DNA of 64,000 nucleotides from Streptomyces geranii (GTDB lineage Bacteria; Actinomycetota; Actinomycetes; Streptomycetales; Streptomycetaceae), in assembly GCF_002954775.1 (NCBI RefSeq), contig NZ_PJME01000015.1, forward strand, positions 1 through 64,000, in the 5' to 3' direction. Positions 1-7,761 of this stretch are shown here, in pieces. The notes below the pieces were generated by a model. That model saw only the letters and a list, made by a program, of their open reading frames with translations, did no database searches and was not told where the DNA came from. The first letter of the stretch is position 1, and each line of letters begins with the position of its first letter. Made by a program: the position numbers and the translations under genes.

Positions 1-67
1 CGCCCACCCTCACCCCCACCCCCGTCCGCCGACCCGGACACCTGTTGTCTTTCGACAAGGACTTCGT

Positions 68-1081
68 ATGACAGCCACGATCACACCCCCGGGTGCCCCC
101 TCGCCGTACGCGGGGATCAAAGCGCCGACCGCGGCTCGCAGGGTGCTCACGGCGCCTACCACCGGGCCGCTGGTCGCCCTGCTCCTGGCCTGTGCCTTTT
201 TTTCCTTCTCTACCGAGCAGTTTCTGACCGGCGGGAACTTCTCGCTGATCGTGCAGCAGGTCATGGTCGTGGGGACGCTCGCCATCGGGCAGACGCTGAT
301 CATCCTGACCGCCGGGATCGACCTGTCGTGCGGGGCGGTGATGGCGTTCGGGAGCATCGTGATCGCCAAGATGGCCGCCGAGGGGTCGCTGCCGCCGCTC
401 GTCGCCATCGCCCTCGGGATCGGTGTCTGTGGCGGGTTCGGGCTGGTCAACGGGCTGCTGGTGCAGAAGATCCCGCTGCCGCCGTTCATCGTCACCCTCG
501 GCATGCTCAACGTGGCGTTCGCACTGACCCACATCTACTCCGAGGAGCAGACGGTCAGTGATCTGCCCGGCCCGTTGACCGCCCTCGGCGAGACCTTTCC
601 CCTCGGGCACACCGACATCACGTACGGCTCCCTCGTCACGATCGGCCTGTTCCTGCTCCTCGCCTACTCGCTGAGCAACACCGCCTGGGGCCGGCACGTG
701 TACGCGCTGGGCAACAGCGCCGAGGCCGCGCGGCTGAACGGCATCCGTACGTCCCGGCTCACCATCGGCATCTACACCGTGGCCGGTCTGCTGTACGGCA
801 TCGCCGCCCTGCTGCTCATCTCCCGTACCGGGGTGGGCGATCCGCAGGCGGGGCAGACCGACAACCTCGACAGCATCACGGCCGTGGTCCTCGGCGGTAC
901 GAGCCTCTTCGGGGGACGTGGCTCGGTGCTCGGCACCTTCATCGGTGTACTCATCGTCGGTGTGTTCCGCAACGGGCTGCAGCTGATGGGCGTCGCCTCC
1001 ATCTACCAGACCCTGATCACCGGCGTCCTGGTGATCCTCGCGGTGACCGTCGACCAGCTCTCCCGGAAGAAGGCCCGATGA
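68..1081 (+). CDS. Sugar ABC transporter permease (RbsC/FrcC-like)
   Basis: This 337-aa protein is an integral membrane permease of the branched-chain/monosaccharide ABC family (BPD_transp_2). It has about nine hydrophobic segments. It also carries the family signatures TAGIDLSCGAVMAFGS near residue 80 and AEAARLNGIRTSR near 220, the latter being the loop that docks to the ATPase. It would form the channel through which a sugar enters the cytoplasm. The start is supported by AAGGA six bases upstream of the ATG. It overlaps the ATPase gene by 4 bp, so the two are translationally coupled. No substrate-binding protein gene is visible; it probably lies just left of the window. The substrate cannot be read from the sequence. 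Confidence 0.93.
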   Translation: MTATITPPGAPSPYAGIKAPTAARRVLTAPTTGPLVALLLACAFFSFSTEQFLTGGNFSLIVQQVMVVGTLAIGQTLIILTAGIDLSCGAVMAFGSIVIAKMAAEGSLPPLVAIALGIGVCGGFGLVNGLLVQKIPLPPFIVTLGMLNVAFALTHIYSEEQTVSDLPGPLTALGETFPLGHTDITYGSLVTIGLFLLLAYSLSNTAWGRHVYALGNSAEAARLNGIRTSRLTIGIYTVAGLLYGIAALLLISRTGVGDPQAGQTDNLDSITAVVLGGTSLFGGRGSVLGTFIGVLIVGVFRNGLQLMGVASIYQTLITGVLVILAVTVDQLSRKKAR

Positions 1082-1938
1082 CCGGCATCGCCACCTCCTC
1101 CCCCGTACCCGTCGTACCCGTCGTCCCCGTCCTTCAGGCTCGTGGGCTGGTGAAGCGGTACGGGCACGTCACCGCCATCGACGGCGCCGACTTCGATCTG
1201 CTGCCCGGTGAGGTCCTCGCCGTGATCGGCGACAACGGCGCGGGCAAGACCAGCCTGATCAAGGCCCTCACGGGTGCGGTGACCCCGGACGCGGGCGAGA
1301 TACGGCTCAACGGCGAGCCGATCACCTTCTCCGGGCCGCAGAGCGCCCGCGCCCACGGCATCGAGACCGTCTACCAGGACCTCGCCGTCGCCGCGTCCAT
1401 GGACATCGCCTCGAACGTGTTCCTGGGGCGCGAACTGCGCCGCCCCGGCGTCCTCGGCAGTGTCTTCCGCATGCTCGACAAGAAGCGCATGCGGCAGGAG
1501 GCCGCCGAGCACATGGCCGATCTGAAGATCGGACTGCGTTCGCTGACCCAGTCGGTGGAGACGCTCTCCGGCGGTCAGCGGCAGGCCGTCGCGGTCGCCC
1601 GTTCCGTCGCCTGGGCCAGCAGTGTCGTGGTCATGGACGAGCCCACCGCCGCGCTCGGCGTCAAGGAGTCCGGCCAGGTCCTGGACCTGATCCGCCGGGT
1701 CCGGGACAAGGGCATGCCGGTCGTCCTGATCAGCCACAACATGCCGCACGTCTTCGAGATCGCCGACCGGATCCACGTACACCGACTCGGCCGCCGCGCG
1801 GCCGTGATCAAGCCCTCCGACCACTCCATGGCCGAGGTCGTCGCCATCATGACCGGCGCTCTCACGGTCGACGCGGCCGGAGATACTGTCGTAGCGGACT
1901 CCGAGGCGGCGAAGGCCGCCGGGGTCCAGGCCACCTGA
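1078..1938 (+). CDS. Sugar ABC transporter ATP-binding protein (FrcA-like, single domain)
   Basis: This 286-aa cytoplasmic ATPase powers the permease encoded immediately upstream. It shows Walker A GDNGAGKTS (about residues 51-59), the ABC signature LSGGQRQ (about 163-169), Walker B VVVMDEPTAA and the H-loop LISHN. It has only one ATPase domain. RbsA/XylG-type partners of this permease family usually have two, so it fits the shorter FrcA type known from fructose/mannose/ribose uptake. It begins in a 4-bp overlap with the permease stop. A LacI regulator follows 73 bp downstream on the same strand. Confidence 0.93.
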   Translation: MTGIATSSPVPVVPVVPVLQARGLVKRYGHVTAIDGADFDLLPGEVLAVIGDNGAGKTSLIKALTGAVTPDAGEIRLNGEPITFSGPQSARAHGIETVYQDLAVAASMDIASNVFLGRELRRPGVLGSVFRMLDKKRMRQEAAEHMADLKIGLRSLTQSVETLSGGQRQAVAVARSVAWASSVVVMDEPTAALGVKESGQVLDLIRRVRDKGMPVVLISHNMPHVFEIADRIHVHRLGRRAAVIKPSDHSMAEVVAIMTGALTVDAAGDTVVADSEAAKAAGVQAT

Positions 1939-2011
1939 CAGCACAACCCGGCTCTCCTGGTGTCCGGCCGAGGCCGCGGCCGGAACCGCGAGCCCACAGG
2001 ACGGTTTCTCC

Positions 2012-3034
2012 ATGGCAGCGAACCGCCGCCCCACCCTGACCGATGTCGCCCGCGAAGTCGGCGTCAGCGCCAAGACGGTCTCCCGGGTCCTCAACGAGGA
2101 CGGACCCGCCTCCGCGCGGACCAGGGAGCAGGTGCTCGCCGCGGTGGCCAGGCTCGGCTTCCAGCCGAACCTCATGGCCCGCAACATCCGCGTCGGCGGG
2201 CCCGACACCACCGTCGGACTGGTCATCCCCGACCTCGGCAACCCGTTCTTCGGCGCGGTGGCCCAGAGCATCGAGGACACCGTCCGCGACCGGGGCCTGA
2301 CCCTGCTGATGGGCTCCTCCGCGGACGACCCCGAACGCGAGCGCGCCCTGACGGACAAGTTCCTCGCCCGCCGGGTCAGCATCCTGATCGTCGTACCGTC
2401 CGTCGGCGCCGACCACTCCCACCTCAAGTCACACCGTACGGCGGGACTGCCGGTGATCTTCCTCGACCGGCCCGGCGTCGGACTCGCCACGGACAGCATC
2501 GTCAGCTCCAACCGCGCCGGAGCCCACGACGGCGTCGCCCACCTCGTCGCCCACGGGCACCGGCGCATCGGCTTCGTCGGCGACCTGCCCCTCAAGCTGT
2601 ACACACGCCGGGAGCGGCTGGCCGGCTACCGCTCGGCGCTGCGGGAGGCCGGCCTCCCGGACGACCGCTCGCTCGTCACCAACGCCCACGACCAGCAGGG
2701 CGCCGAGGCCGCGACCGCCCGGCTCCTCGCGCTGGCCGATCCGCCGACCGCCCTGTTCGCCGGGAACAACATCACGGCGCTGGGCATCGTCGCCGAACTC
2801 GCCCGCAGCAAGCGCAAGGACGTCGCCGTCGTGGCCTTCGACGACCTGTCGCTGGCCGAGGCCCTCGAACCCGCCCTGACGGTCGTCGCCCAGGAGGCGG
2901 AGGAACTCGGCAGAGCAGCCGCGACCACCGCCCTGACCCGCCTCGACGGCGACCGCACCCGGGCCCGCACGATCACCGTGCCCACCCGGCTGATCGTCCG
3001 CGGCTCGGGCGAGCAGCGGGCGCCCAAGCGGTAG
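2012..3034 (+). CDS. LacI-family transcriptional regulator
   Basis: This 340-aa DNA-binding regulator has an N-terminal LacI helix-turn-helix (LTDVAREVGVSAKTVSRVLN, residues 9-28) with the hinge helix region following, then a periplasmic-binding-protein-like sensor domain (from VGLVIPDLGNPFFG, about residue 68). Its position directly after the sugar ABC genes suggests it controls that transporter and binds the transported sugar or a derivative; this is inference from context. The ATG is preceded by AGGACGG at about nine bases. It is convergent with the TetR gene; the 129 bp between them hold only short imperfect repeats. Confidence 0.92.
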   Translation: MAANRRPTLTDVAREVGVSAKTVSRVLNEDGPASARTREQVLAAVARLGFQPNLMARNIRVGGPDTTVGLVIPDLGNPFFGAVAQSIEDTVRDRGLTLLMGSSADDPERERALTDKFLARRVSILIVVPSVGADHSHLKSHRTAGLPVIFLDRPGVGLATDSIVSSNRAGAHDGVAHLVAHGHRRIGFVGDLPLKLYTRRERLAGYRSALREAGLPDDRSLVTNAHDQQGAEAATARLLALADPPTALFAGNNITALGIVAELARSKRKDVAVVAFDDLSLAEALEPALTVVAQEAEELGRAAATTALTRLDGDRTRARTITVPTRLIVRGSGEQRAPKR

Positions 3035-3163
3035 CCCCGCCGGGGCAGGAGCGCACACACCGAACTCGCCGGAGGACTTGGCGCCCCGAAGGCCCGTGCT
3101 CCGGCGCTTGGGTCCTCCGATGCTCCAGCGCTCTGAATACTTCGGCGCTCCGACGCTTCGGGT

Positions 3164-3781
3164 TCACCCGCCGTCGGGTCGTCCCGTCACCCGTCGTACC
3201 AGGTCCGTCCAGGTGGCCTGGAGTCGCGCCACCGGGATCTGGCGTCCGATGCGCAGGTAGTCCGTCGTCTCGAAGGTCGTGAAGGCGAGGAGGGCGTGGG
3301 CGAGCATGTCGTGGTCGCCGTCGACTCCGGCCTCTCGCAGGAGAGTTGAGATGTGCTGGTGGAAGGCGTGGCCGGTGGTGGAGGCGTGGCGGCGTTCGTG
3401 GCGGAGTTGGCGGCCGAGGGCGGCGCCCAGGTCCGCGTCGGCGGCGACGCGGGCGATCAGGGCGGCGCCGAACGCCTCCAGCCGTTCCCTCGGGGGTGCG
3501 CCCGGGCCCAGCGGCGGGGCGCCTTCGGTGTACGCCTCCTGGAACGCGGCCTCGGCCTCGTCCAGCAGGGCGAGCAGGAGGCCGTCGCGGTCGCCGAAGC
3601 GGCGGAAGAGGGTGCCCTTGCCGACTCCGGCGGCCTCGGCGACCGCCCGCATGGTCAGGTGCTCGGCCCCGTGTTCGGCGACCAGCCGGGCTGCCGCCGC
3701 CAGCAGCAGGGCGCGGTTGCGGGCGGCGTCGGCACGCTCGGCCGCGGTGTTCCTGGTGTGGCCTGGGCCGCGTCTCGTCAC
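3164..3781 (-). CDS. TetR/AcrR-family transcriptional regulator
   Basis: This 205-aa regulator has a TetR helix-turn-helix near the N-terminus (AARLVAEHGAEHLTMRAVAE, then AAGVGKGTLFRRFGDRDGLL, about residues 30-70) followed by a variable helical ligand domain. Its first codons overlap the stop of the XRE regulator by 4 bp, so the two regulators are likely co-translated. The ligand is unknown. A plausible target is the short-chain dehydrogenase gene at the head of this leftward cluster, which has a long inverted repeat before its start (see 5477-5522). Confidence 0.9.
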   Translation of the reverse strand: MTRRGPGHTRNTAAERADAARNRALLLAAAARLVAEHGAEHLTMRAVAEAAGVGKGTLFRRFGDRDGLLLALLDEAEAAFQEAYTEGAPPLGPGAPPRERLEAFGAALIARVAADADLGAALGRQLRHERRHASTTGHAFHQHISTLLREAGVDGDHDMLAHALLAFTTFETTDYLRIGRQIPVARLQATWTDLVRRVTGRPDGG

Positions 3782-4626
3782 GGGGTGAGCTGCTGGTGCC
3801 CTATGACCGAGAGCAGTTCCAGCTTGCTGTGGCTCTCCGTGCCGGGGCGGGTGGTCAGTACCACCAGGGTCTGGGCGCGGTTCTCGGTGAACAGGACCTG
3901 GCCGTCGACCTCGATACGGCCCAGCTCGGGGTGAATGATGGTCTTGCCCTCGTCGTAGCGCTGGGCGACCTCCTGGAGTTCCCAGAAACGGACGAACTCG
4001 GGGCTGTGTGACCGGAGTTCGGCGAGGATGCGGGCGGCTCGGGGGATGTCGCTGCCTGCGGTCAGTGCGACCCGTAGGCGTGCTGCCTGGGCGCGGCCGT
4101 GGCGGTCGTGGTCCTCCTCCGGGTACACCAGGCGCTCGGCGGGGTCCATGAACCAGCGGTGGTAGGCGCTGCGGGACAGGCCGGTGTGTCGGGTCTGGTC
4201 GCCGAGGAGGGCGAGGGCCAGGGGGTTCATCGCGAGGGTGTCGGCCATGTCGGTCAGTACGAGGGCCGGGGAGTCGTCCAGGCGGTCCAGGACCCGCATC
4301 AGGGTCGGGCTGACGTGTTCGGAGCGGTGGAGACGGGCCGGGGCGTTGTGGCCGATGAGGACGAAGAGGTGGTCGCGCTCGTCCAGGGTCAGCCGCAGTG
4401 CCCGGGCGAGGGCGGTGGTGATCTGGACGGACGGCTGCGGGGCGCGCTGCTGCTCCAGCCGGGCGTAGTAGTCGGTGGACATGCCGGCGAGCTGCGCGAC
4501 CTCCTCGCGGCGCAGCCCCTGGGTACGCCTGCGCGCACCCTCGGCCAGGCCGACGTCACGCGGTCGCAGTGCCTCACGCCGGTGACGCAGGAATCCGGCC
4601 AGTTCCTTCTTGTCCATGCCCACCAT
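3778..4626 (-). CDS. XRE-family regulator with MmyB-like ligand domain
   Basis: The protein (about 282 aa) has an N-terminal helix-turn-helix (REEVAQLAGMSTDYYARLEQQ region) preceded by the typical FLRHRREALRP segment. A C-terminal MmyB-like domain follows (DMADTLAMNPLALALLGD, then YHRWFMDPAERLVYPE), of the PAS-like class proposed to bind fatty acids or other small ligands. In Streptomyces such genes very often sit next to a short-chain dehydrogenase and control it, as here. Several in-frame starts exist at 4641, 4635, 4626 and 4617. I chose 4626 because GAGG lies nine bases upstream; 4617 (MDKKELAG) matches the usual family N-terminus. It is coupled to the TetR gene. Confidence 0.9.
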   Translation of the reverse strand: MVGMDKKELAGFLRHRREALRPRDVGLAEGARRRTQGLRREEVAQLAGMSTDYYARLEQQRAPQPSVQITTALARALRLTLDERDHLFVLIGHNAPARLHRSEHVSPTLMRVLDRLDDSPALVLTDMADTLAMNPLALALLGDQTRHTGLSRSAYHRWFMDPAERLVYPEEDHDRHGRAQAARLRVALTAGSDIPRAARILAELRSHSPEFVRFWELQEVAQRYDEGKTIIHPELGRIEVDGQVLFTENRAQTLVVLTTRPGTESHSKLELLSVIGHQQLTP

Positions 4627-4711
4627 GCCCACCATCCTCACCGCTCGCCGCCCGGCTATCCAGAGACCGCCGATCCGTGGCTGAGCGGTCTGTACGCGCG
4701 TACGACGGTGT

Positions 4712-5461
4712 TCAGGCGCCGCTGAGGACGGCGAGGACGTCGTCGTAGGAGCCGTTTGCCTCCGCGTCGCGCACGAACCGGGCGCGTTCCACGACGAGTT
4801 CCTTCGCGTCGGGCTCGTCGCGCAGGATCCCGAGGGTCTCGTCGAGGAACTCCTCCAGCGGCATGGAGTTCTCGTCGTCCTGCTGACCCAGCAGTGTCGT
4901 CCGCACGCCCGGCGGCGCCACCTCGATCACCTGGACACCGGCGTCGGCCTGCGCGAGCTGCACGCGCAGGCTCTCGGAGAAGGAGTGCAGCGCGGCCTTC
5001 GTCGCGTTGTAGGTGGGGGTGATCGGCAGCGGTACGAACGCCAGCGCCGAGGTGACGTTCACGACGGCCGCGTCGGCCCTGCCGACCAGCAGCGGCAGGA
5101 AGGCGTACGTCACCCGGATCGTGCCGAGCAGGTTGACGGTGACGTGGTCCTCGGCGACCGGGAGCGAGGCCGGGTCGAGGAGGTTCTCGCGCTGCATGAT
5201 GCCGGCGTTGTTGACCAGGACGTTCAGGTCGGGGTAGGTCGCCGCCACGGTCTCGCGGACCCGGGCGATCGAGCCGGGGTCCGCGACGTCGAGGACGAGC
5301 CCGTCGATGCCCGGGTGCCCGGCCGTGATCTCGTCGAGCAACTCCTCGCGCCGCCCGGCGACGACCACCTTGTTCCCGGCCTCGTGCAGCCGCAGGGCCA
5401 GCCCGAGCCCGATACCCGAGGTACCGCCGGTGATCAGGATCGTGTTGCCGGTCAACTTCAT
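4712..5461 (-). CDS. Short-chain dehydrogenase/reductase (DltE-like)
   Basis: This 249-aa NAD(P)-dependent oxidoreductase has a Rossmann fold. It shows the glycine-rich motif TGGTSGIG (11-18), NNAG (about 87-90) and the catalytic YNATK (Tyr-x3-Lys), and resembles the DltE-type subgroup. The AGRRE segment after the second strand suggests NADP preference. It heads a leftward cluster with the XRE and TetR regulators, 94 bp or less away, and is likely their regulatory target. The substrate is unknown. The leader contains a perfect 15-bp inverted repeat that could be an operator. Confidence 0.92.
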   Translation of the reverse strand: MKLTGNTILITGGTSGIGLGLALRLHEAGNKVVVAGRREELLDEITAGHPGIDGLVLDVADPGSIARVRETVAATYPDLNVLVNNAGIMQRENLLDPASLPVAEDHVTVNLLGTIRVTYAFLPLLVGRADAAVVNVTSALAFVPLPITPTYNATKAALHSFSESLRVQLAQADAGVQVIEVAPPGVRTTLLGQQDDENSMPLEEFLDETLGILRDEPDAKELVVERARFVRDAEANGSYDDVLAVLSGA

Positions 5462-5476
5462 GGGATCTCTCTCCTT

Positions 5477-5522
5477 GGTCGAGGCTGCCGCGGGCTGGTG
5501 AACACCTGCGGCAGCCTCGACC
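5477..5522. promoter_or_regulatory. Perfect 15-bp inverted repeat in the dehydrogenase leader
   Basis: GGTCGAGGCTGCCGC (5477-5491) is repeated in inverted orientation at 5508-5522 with a 16-base spacer. It lies 16-61 bases upstream of the dehydrogenase start at 5461. Both the position and the symmetry fit an operator for the adjacent XRE or TetR regulator, or a leader hairpin. There is no U-run in either direction. Confidence 0.55.
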
Positions 5523-5628
5523 GTAGGAGCGTCGGCGGAGGCGCGGGAGAGGAAGGTTTATCCGTGGATCAGCGGTCTCCGCCTGGTGGCGGCGGTGCAC
5601 TCCGTGTGCGCTGCGGGCGCCTGCGCCC

Positions 5629-6753
5629 CTACCCGACAAGCTCCTTCCACAGTTCGAGTTCGGGTGCCTCCGACTTGTACGGGCGAGTACGTTCAGGGCG
5701 AGCCGCCTGGTAGCGGGCCACCAGCGACCTCGCAGTCCGTACGGTGGCGGCCGGCAGGTCGTGCTCGATCGCCTTCTCCCAGGGAAACGCCGACATGGCG
5801 TCGTGCAGGGCGTGCAGGGGCAGGGGCTGGGTCAGGGAACGGCAGGCCTTCCAGCAGATCAGTTCCGGCGCGTACTCGATCAGGTGGCCGTACCCCTGCC
5901 GAGCCCTCTTCGGCATCGCCGCCAGTGCCGCGTGCGCGGACTCCCATGCCTCGACGGCCCGCATCACGCCCACCGGGGTCATGCTCCTGTGGAAGAGGCT
6001 CCGGTAGACGGGGGAGGCGTGGTCCTCCCACAGGGCTTCCCGTCCTCCCGGGGTGGCGGCCAGGTTCGCCGCGACCGGCTGCGGGGCGGCCGACAGACAG
6101 GCCAGGGCAGACGTCACGTCCGCCATGGAGAAGCGCCGTCCACGGGGTCCTGCCGTCATGCCCCGACGGGGATCGAAGTAGCCCTTCTCCCAGTCGCCCC
6201 GCATCAGGTTCACGATGTTCGGGCACCGGATCAGGCGGTCCTGGGCCGTCGACGGGTTGAGAAGGCGATCCGCGACGTCGTGGACCCGACGGGCCCGATC
6301 CCGCTCGGGGCCGCGACGGATCTCAAGGCGGACGACGGCGCGCTGCAGGTGCTCGTACGGCAACCGGTGTCGCATGTCCGCGATGACCTTCAGGCGCTGC
6401 ATACCGTCGATGCACTCCGGGCCGATGATGTGCACCGAGTCTCCGAACAGCCCACGGCTGGCCTGGACTTCGACCGTGTCCGCACCGAGCACGATGCAGC
6501 CCACGGCGCCGAAGTCCTCGGGCCGCTCCTCCAGCATCCGCGCCAGCCCGCTGTTGGCCTCGGTCGCCCCGAGGTGGCCCCGCCTGGCGGAGAGCTGACG
6601 CGTGGCGTCGACCGGTCCGGCGACCATGACGAGGTCGGCGGCGGTGACATCCACGGCCCAGCCCCGGGTCAACTGCGCGACGCGCAAGGGCCGGAGGCTG
6701 AGGACGTGTTCGGCCGAGAGTGGACGCTCGGCGGACGAGAAGATCGAATTCAC
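5629..6753 (-). CDS. Unassigned protein with a DGQHR/ParB-like motif
   Basis: This is a 374-aa soluble protein without signal peptide or membrane segment, starting at a GTG with no clear ribosome binding site. I do not recognise the family with confidence. Residues near 130 (HIIGPECIDGMQRLKVIADM) resemble the IDGQHRL/IDGQQRL motif of DGQHR (DndB-like) and ParB/Srx-fold proteins, which appear in DNA-modification and phage-defence contexts. The C-terminal half is helical and Trp/Arg-rich. It stands alone between the dehydrogenase and the NarL-type regulator. A function in DNA transactions or defence is only a suggestion. Confidence 0.75.
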   Translation of the reverse strand: MNSIFSSAERPLSAEHVLSLRPLRVAQLTRGWAVDVTAADLVMVAGPVDATRQLSARRGHLGATEANSGLARMLEERPEDFGAVGCIVLGADTVEVQASRGLFGDSVHIIGPECIDGMQRLKVIADMRHRLPYEHLQRAVVRLEIRRGPERDRARRVHDVADRLLNPSTAQDRLIRCPNIVNLMRGDWEKGYFDPRRGMTAGPRGRRFSMADVTSALACLSAAPQPVAANLAATPGGREALWEDHASPVYRSLFHRSMTPVGVMRAVEAWESAHAALAAMPKRARQGYGHLIEYAPELICWKACRSLTQPLPLHALHDAMSAFPWEKAIEHDLPAATVRTARSLVARYQAARPERTRPYKSEAPELELWKELVG

Positions 6754-7080
6754 GCCTGTTCAACGCAGCAGAGCGTGGTGTGTGACGGTATCCGGCCACA
6801 CAACATCCCGGAGTTGACCACCCCCGCCGGAAGTAATGCGCGCGGCCGGCTCTGGCAGGTCATCCACTGGTCATCGGCTGAGCCCGACCGTCGGTTGGGT
6901 CCCGGACGTGTCTCCGGGCCGCCCCCGGACAGGACGGGGATGCAACCATTCACTACGGAGCTGGAACCCCCGGAAGCCGACCGCGCACTTGAGACCGTAG
7001 TCGTCGGCACTGACAACGGGTCCGACCGTGATGGACCCCGTGACCGCCAATCACGTCCGCTGGTTGTGTCCGCTCCGTGC
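6754..7080. other. Intergenic region, no gene seen
   Basis: These 327 bases separate the unassigned protein (start 6753) from the stop of the NarL-type regulator (7081), both on the minus strand. No credible coding frame, strong hairpin or clear sigma-70 promoter is visible. It should contain the promoter of the unassigned gene and the 3' end of the regulator transcript. Confidence 0.6.
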
Positions 7081-7761
7081 TCAGGCCGTCCCCCGCGGTC
7101 TCACCAACCCGCTCTCGTACGCCAAGATCGTCGCCTGTACCCGGTCCCTCAACCCCAGCTTGGACAGCAGGGCGTTCACATGGGTCTTCACCGTGCCTGT
7201 CGTCACGCCCAGGGTGGAGGCGATTTCCGCGTTCGTCAGGCCCGACGCTATGTGCAGCAGGACCTGCCCCTCCCTCGGGGTCAGGGACGACAGGGCTCCC
7301 GTCATCGGCGGGGGTGGTGGGGCGGCTTGGGCGAAAGTGGTGATCAGGCGGCGGGTGATCGTCGGGGACAGGATCGCCTCTCCTGTGGCCACCACTCGGA
7401 TCGCCGTCAGGAGGTCCTCCGGGAACGCGTCCTTCAGGAGGAAGCCCGACGCTCCGGCTCGCAACGCCTCGTAGACGTGGGCGTCCAGGTCGAAGGTGGT
7501 CAGGATCAGGATGCGGGGGGCGTTCTGCCGGGACGTGATCAGGCGGGTTGCCGTCAGGCCGTCCATGCCTGGCATGCGGATGTCCATCAACACCAGGTCC
7601 GGGGTCTTCTCGGCGGCCAGCGAAACCGCCGTCGCGCCGTCGCCCGCCTCGGCAACCACCGTCAGGTCGGGTTCGGCATCCACTATCGCGGCGAATCCAG
7701 CTCGGACCACCGCCTGGTCGTCCACGACCATCACTCTGGTCAGGGTGGGGGTGGGGGTCAC
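7081..7761 (-). CDS. NarL/FixJ-type response regulator
   Basis: This 226-aa two-component regulator has a receiver domain (residues 9-125) with acidic pocket DD near 14-15, phosphoacceptor Asp60 (LVLMDIRMPGMDG) and Lys in FLLKDAF. A LuxR-type helix-turn-helix is at the C-terminus (LTPREGQVLLHIASGLTNAE to VKTHVNALLSKLGLRDRVQA). The start is the GTG at 7761, forming a 4-bp overlap with the stop of the fused kinase, its evident partner. Target genes are unknown. Confidence 0.93.
   Translation of the reverse strand: MTPTPTLTRVMVVDDQAVVRAGFAAIVDAEPDLTVVAEAGDGATAVSLAAEKTPDLVLMDIRMPGMDGLTATRLITSRQNAPRILILTTFDLDAHVYEALRAGASGFLLKDAFPEDLLTAIRVVATGEAILSPTITRRLITTFAQAAPPPPPMTGALSSLTPREGQVLLHIASGLTNAEIASTLGVTTGTVKTHVNALLSKLGLRDRVQATILAYESGLVRPRGTA

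Noticed and set aside
1..67. End of a sugar-binding protein gene left of the permease.
   Set aside because: No open frame with recognisable content ends in these 67 bases; the region reads as an intergenic leader with the ribosome site.
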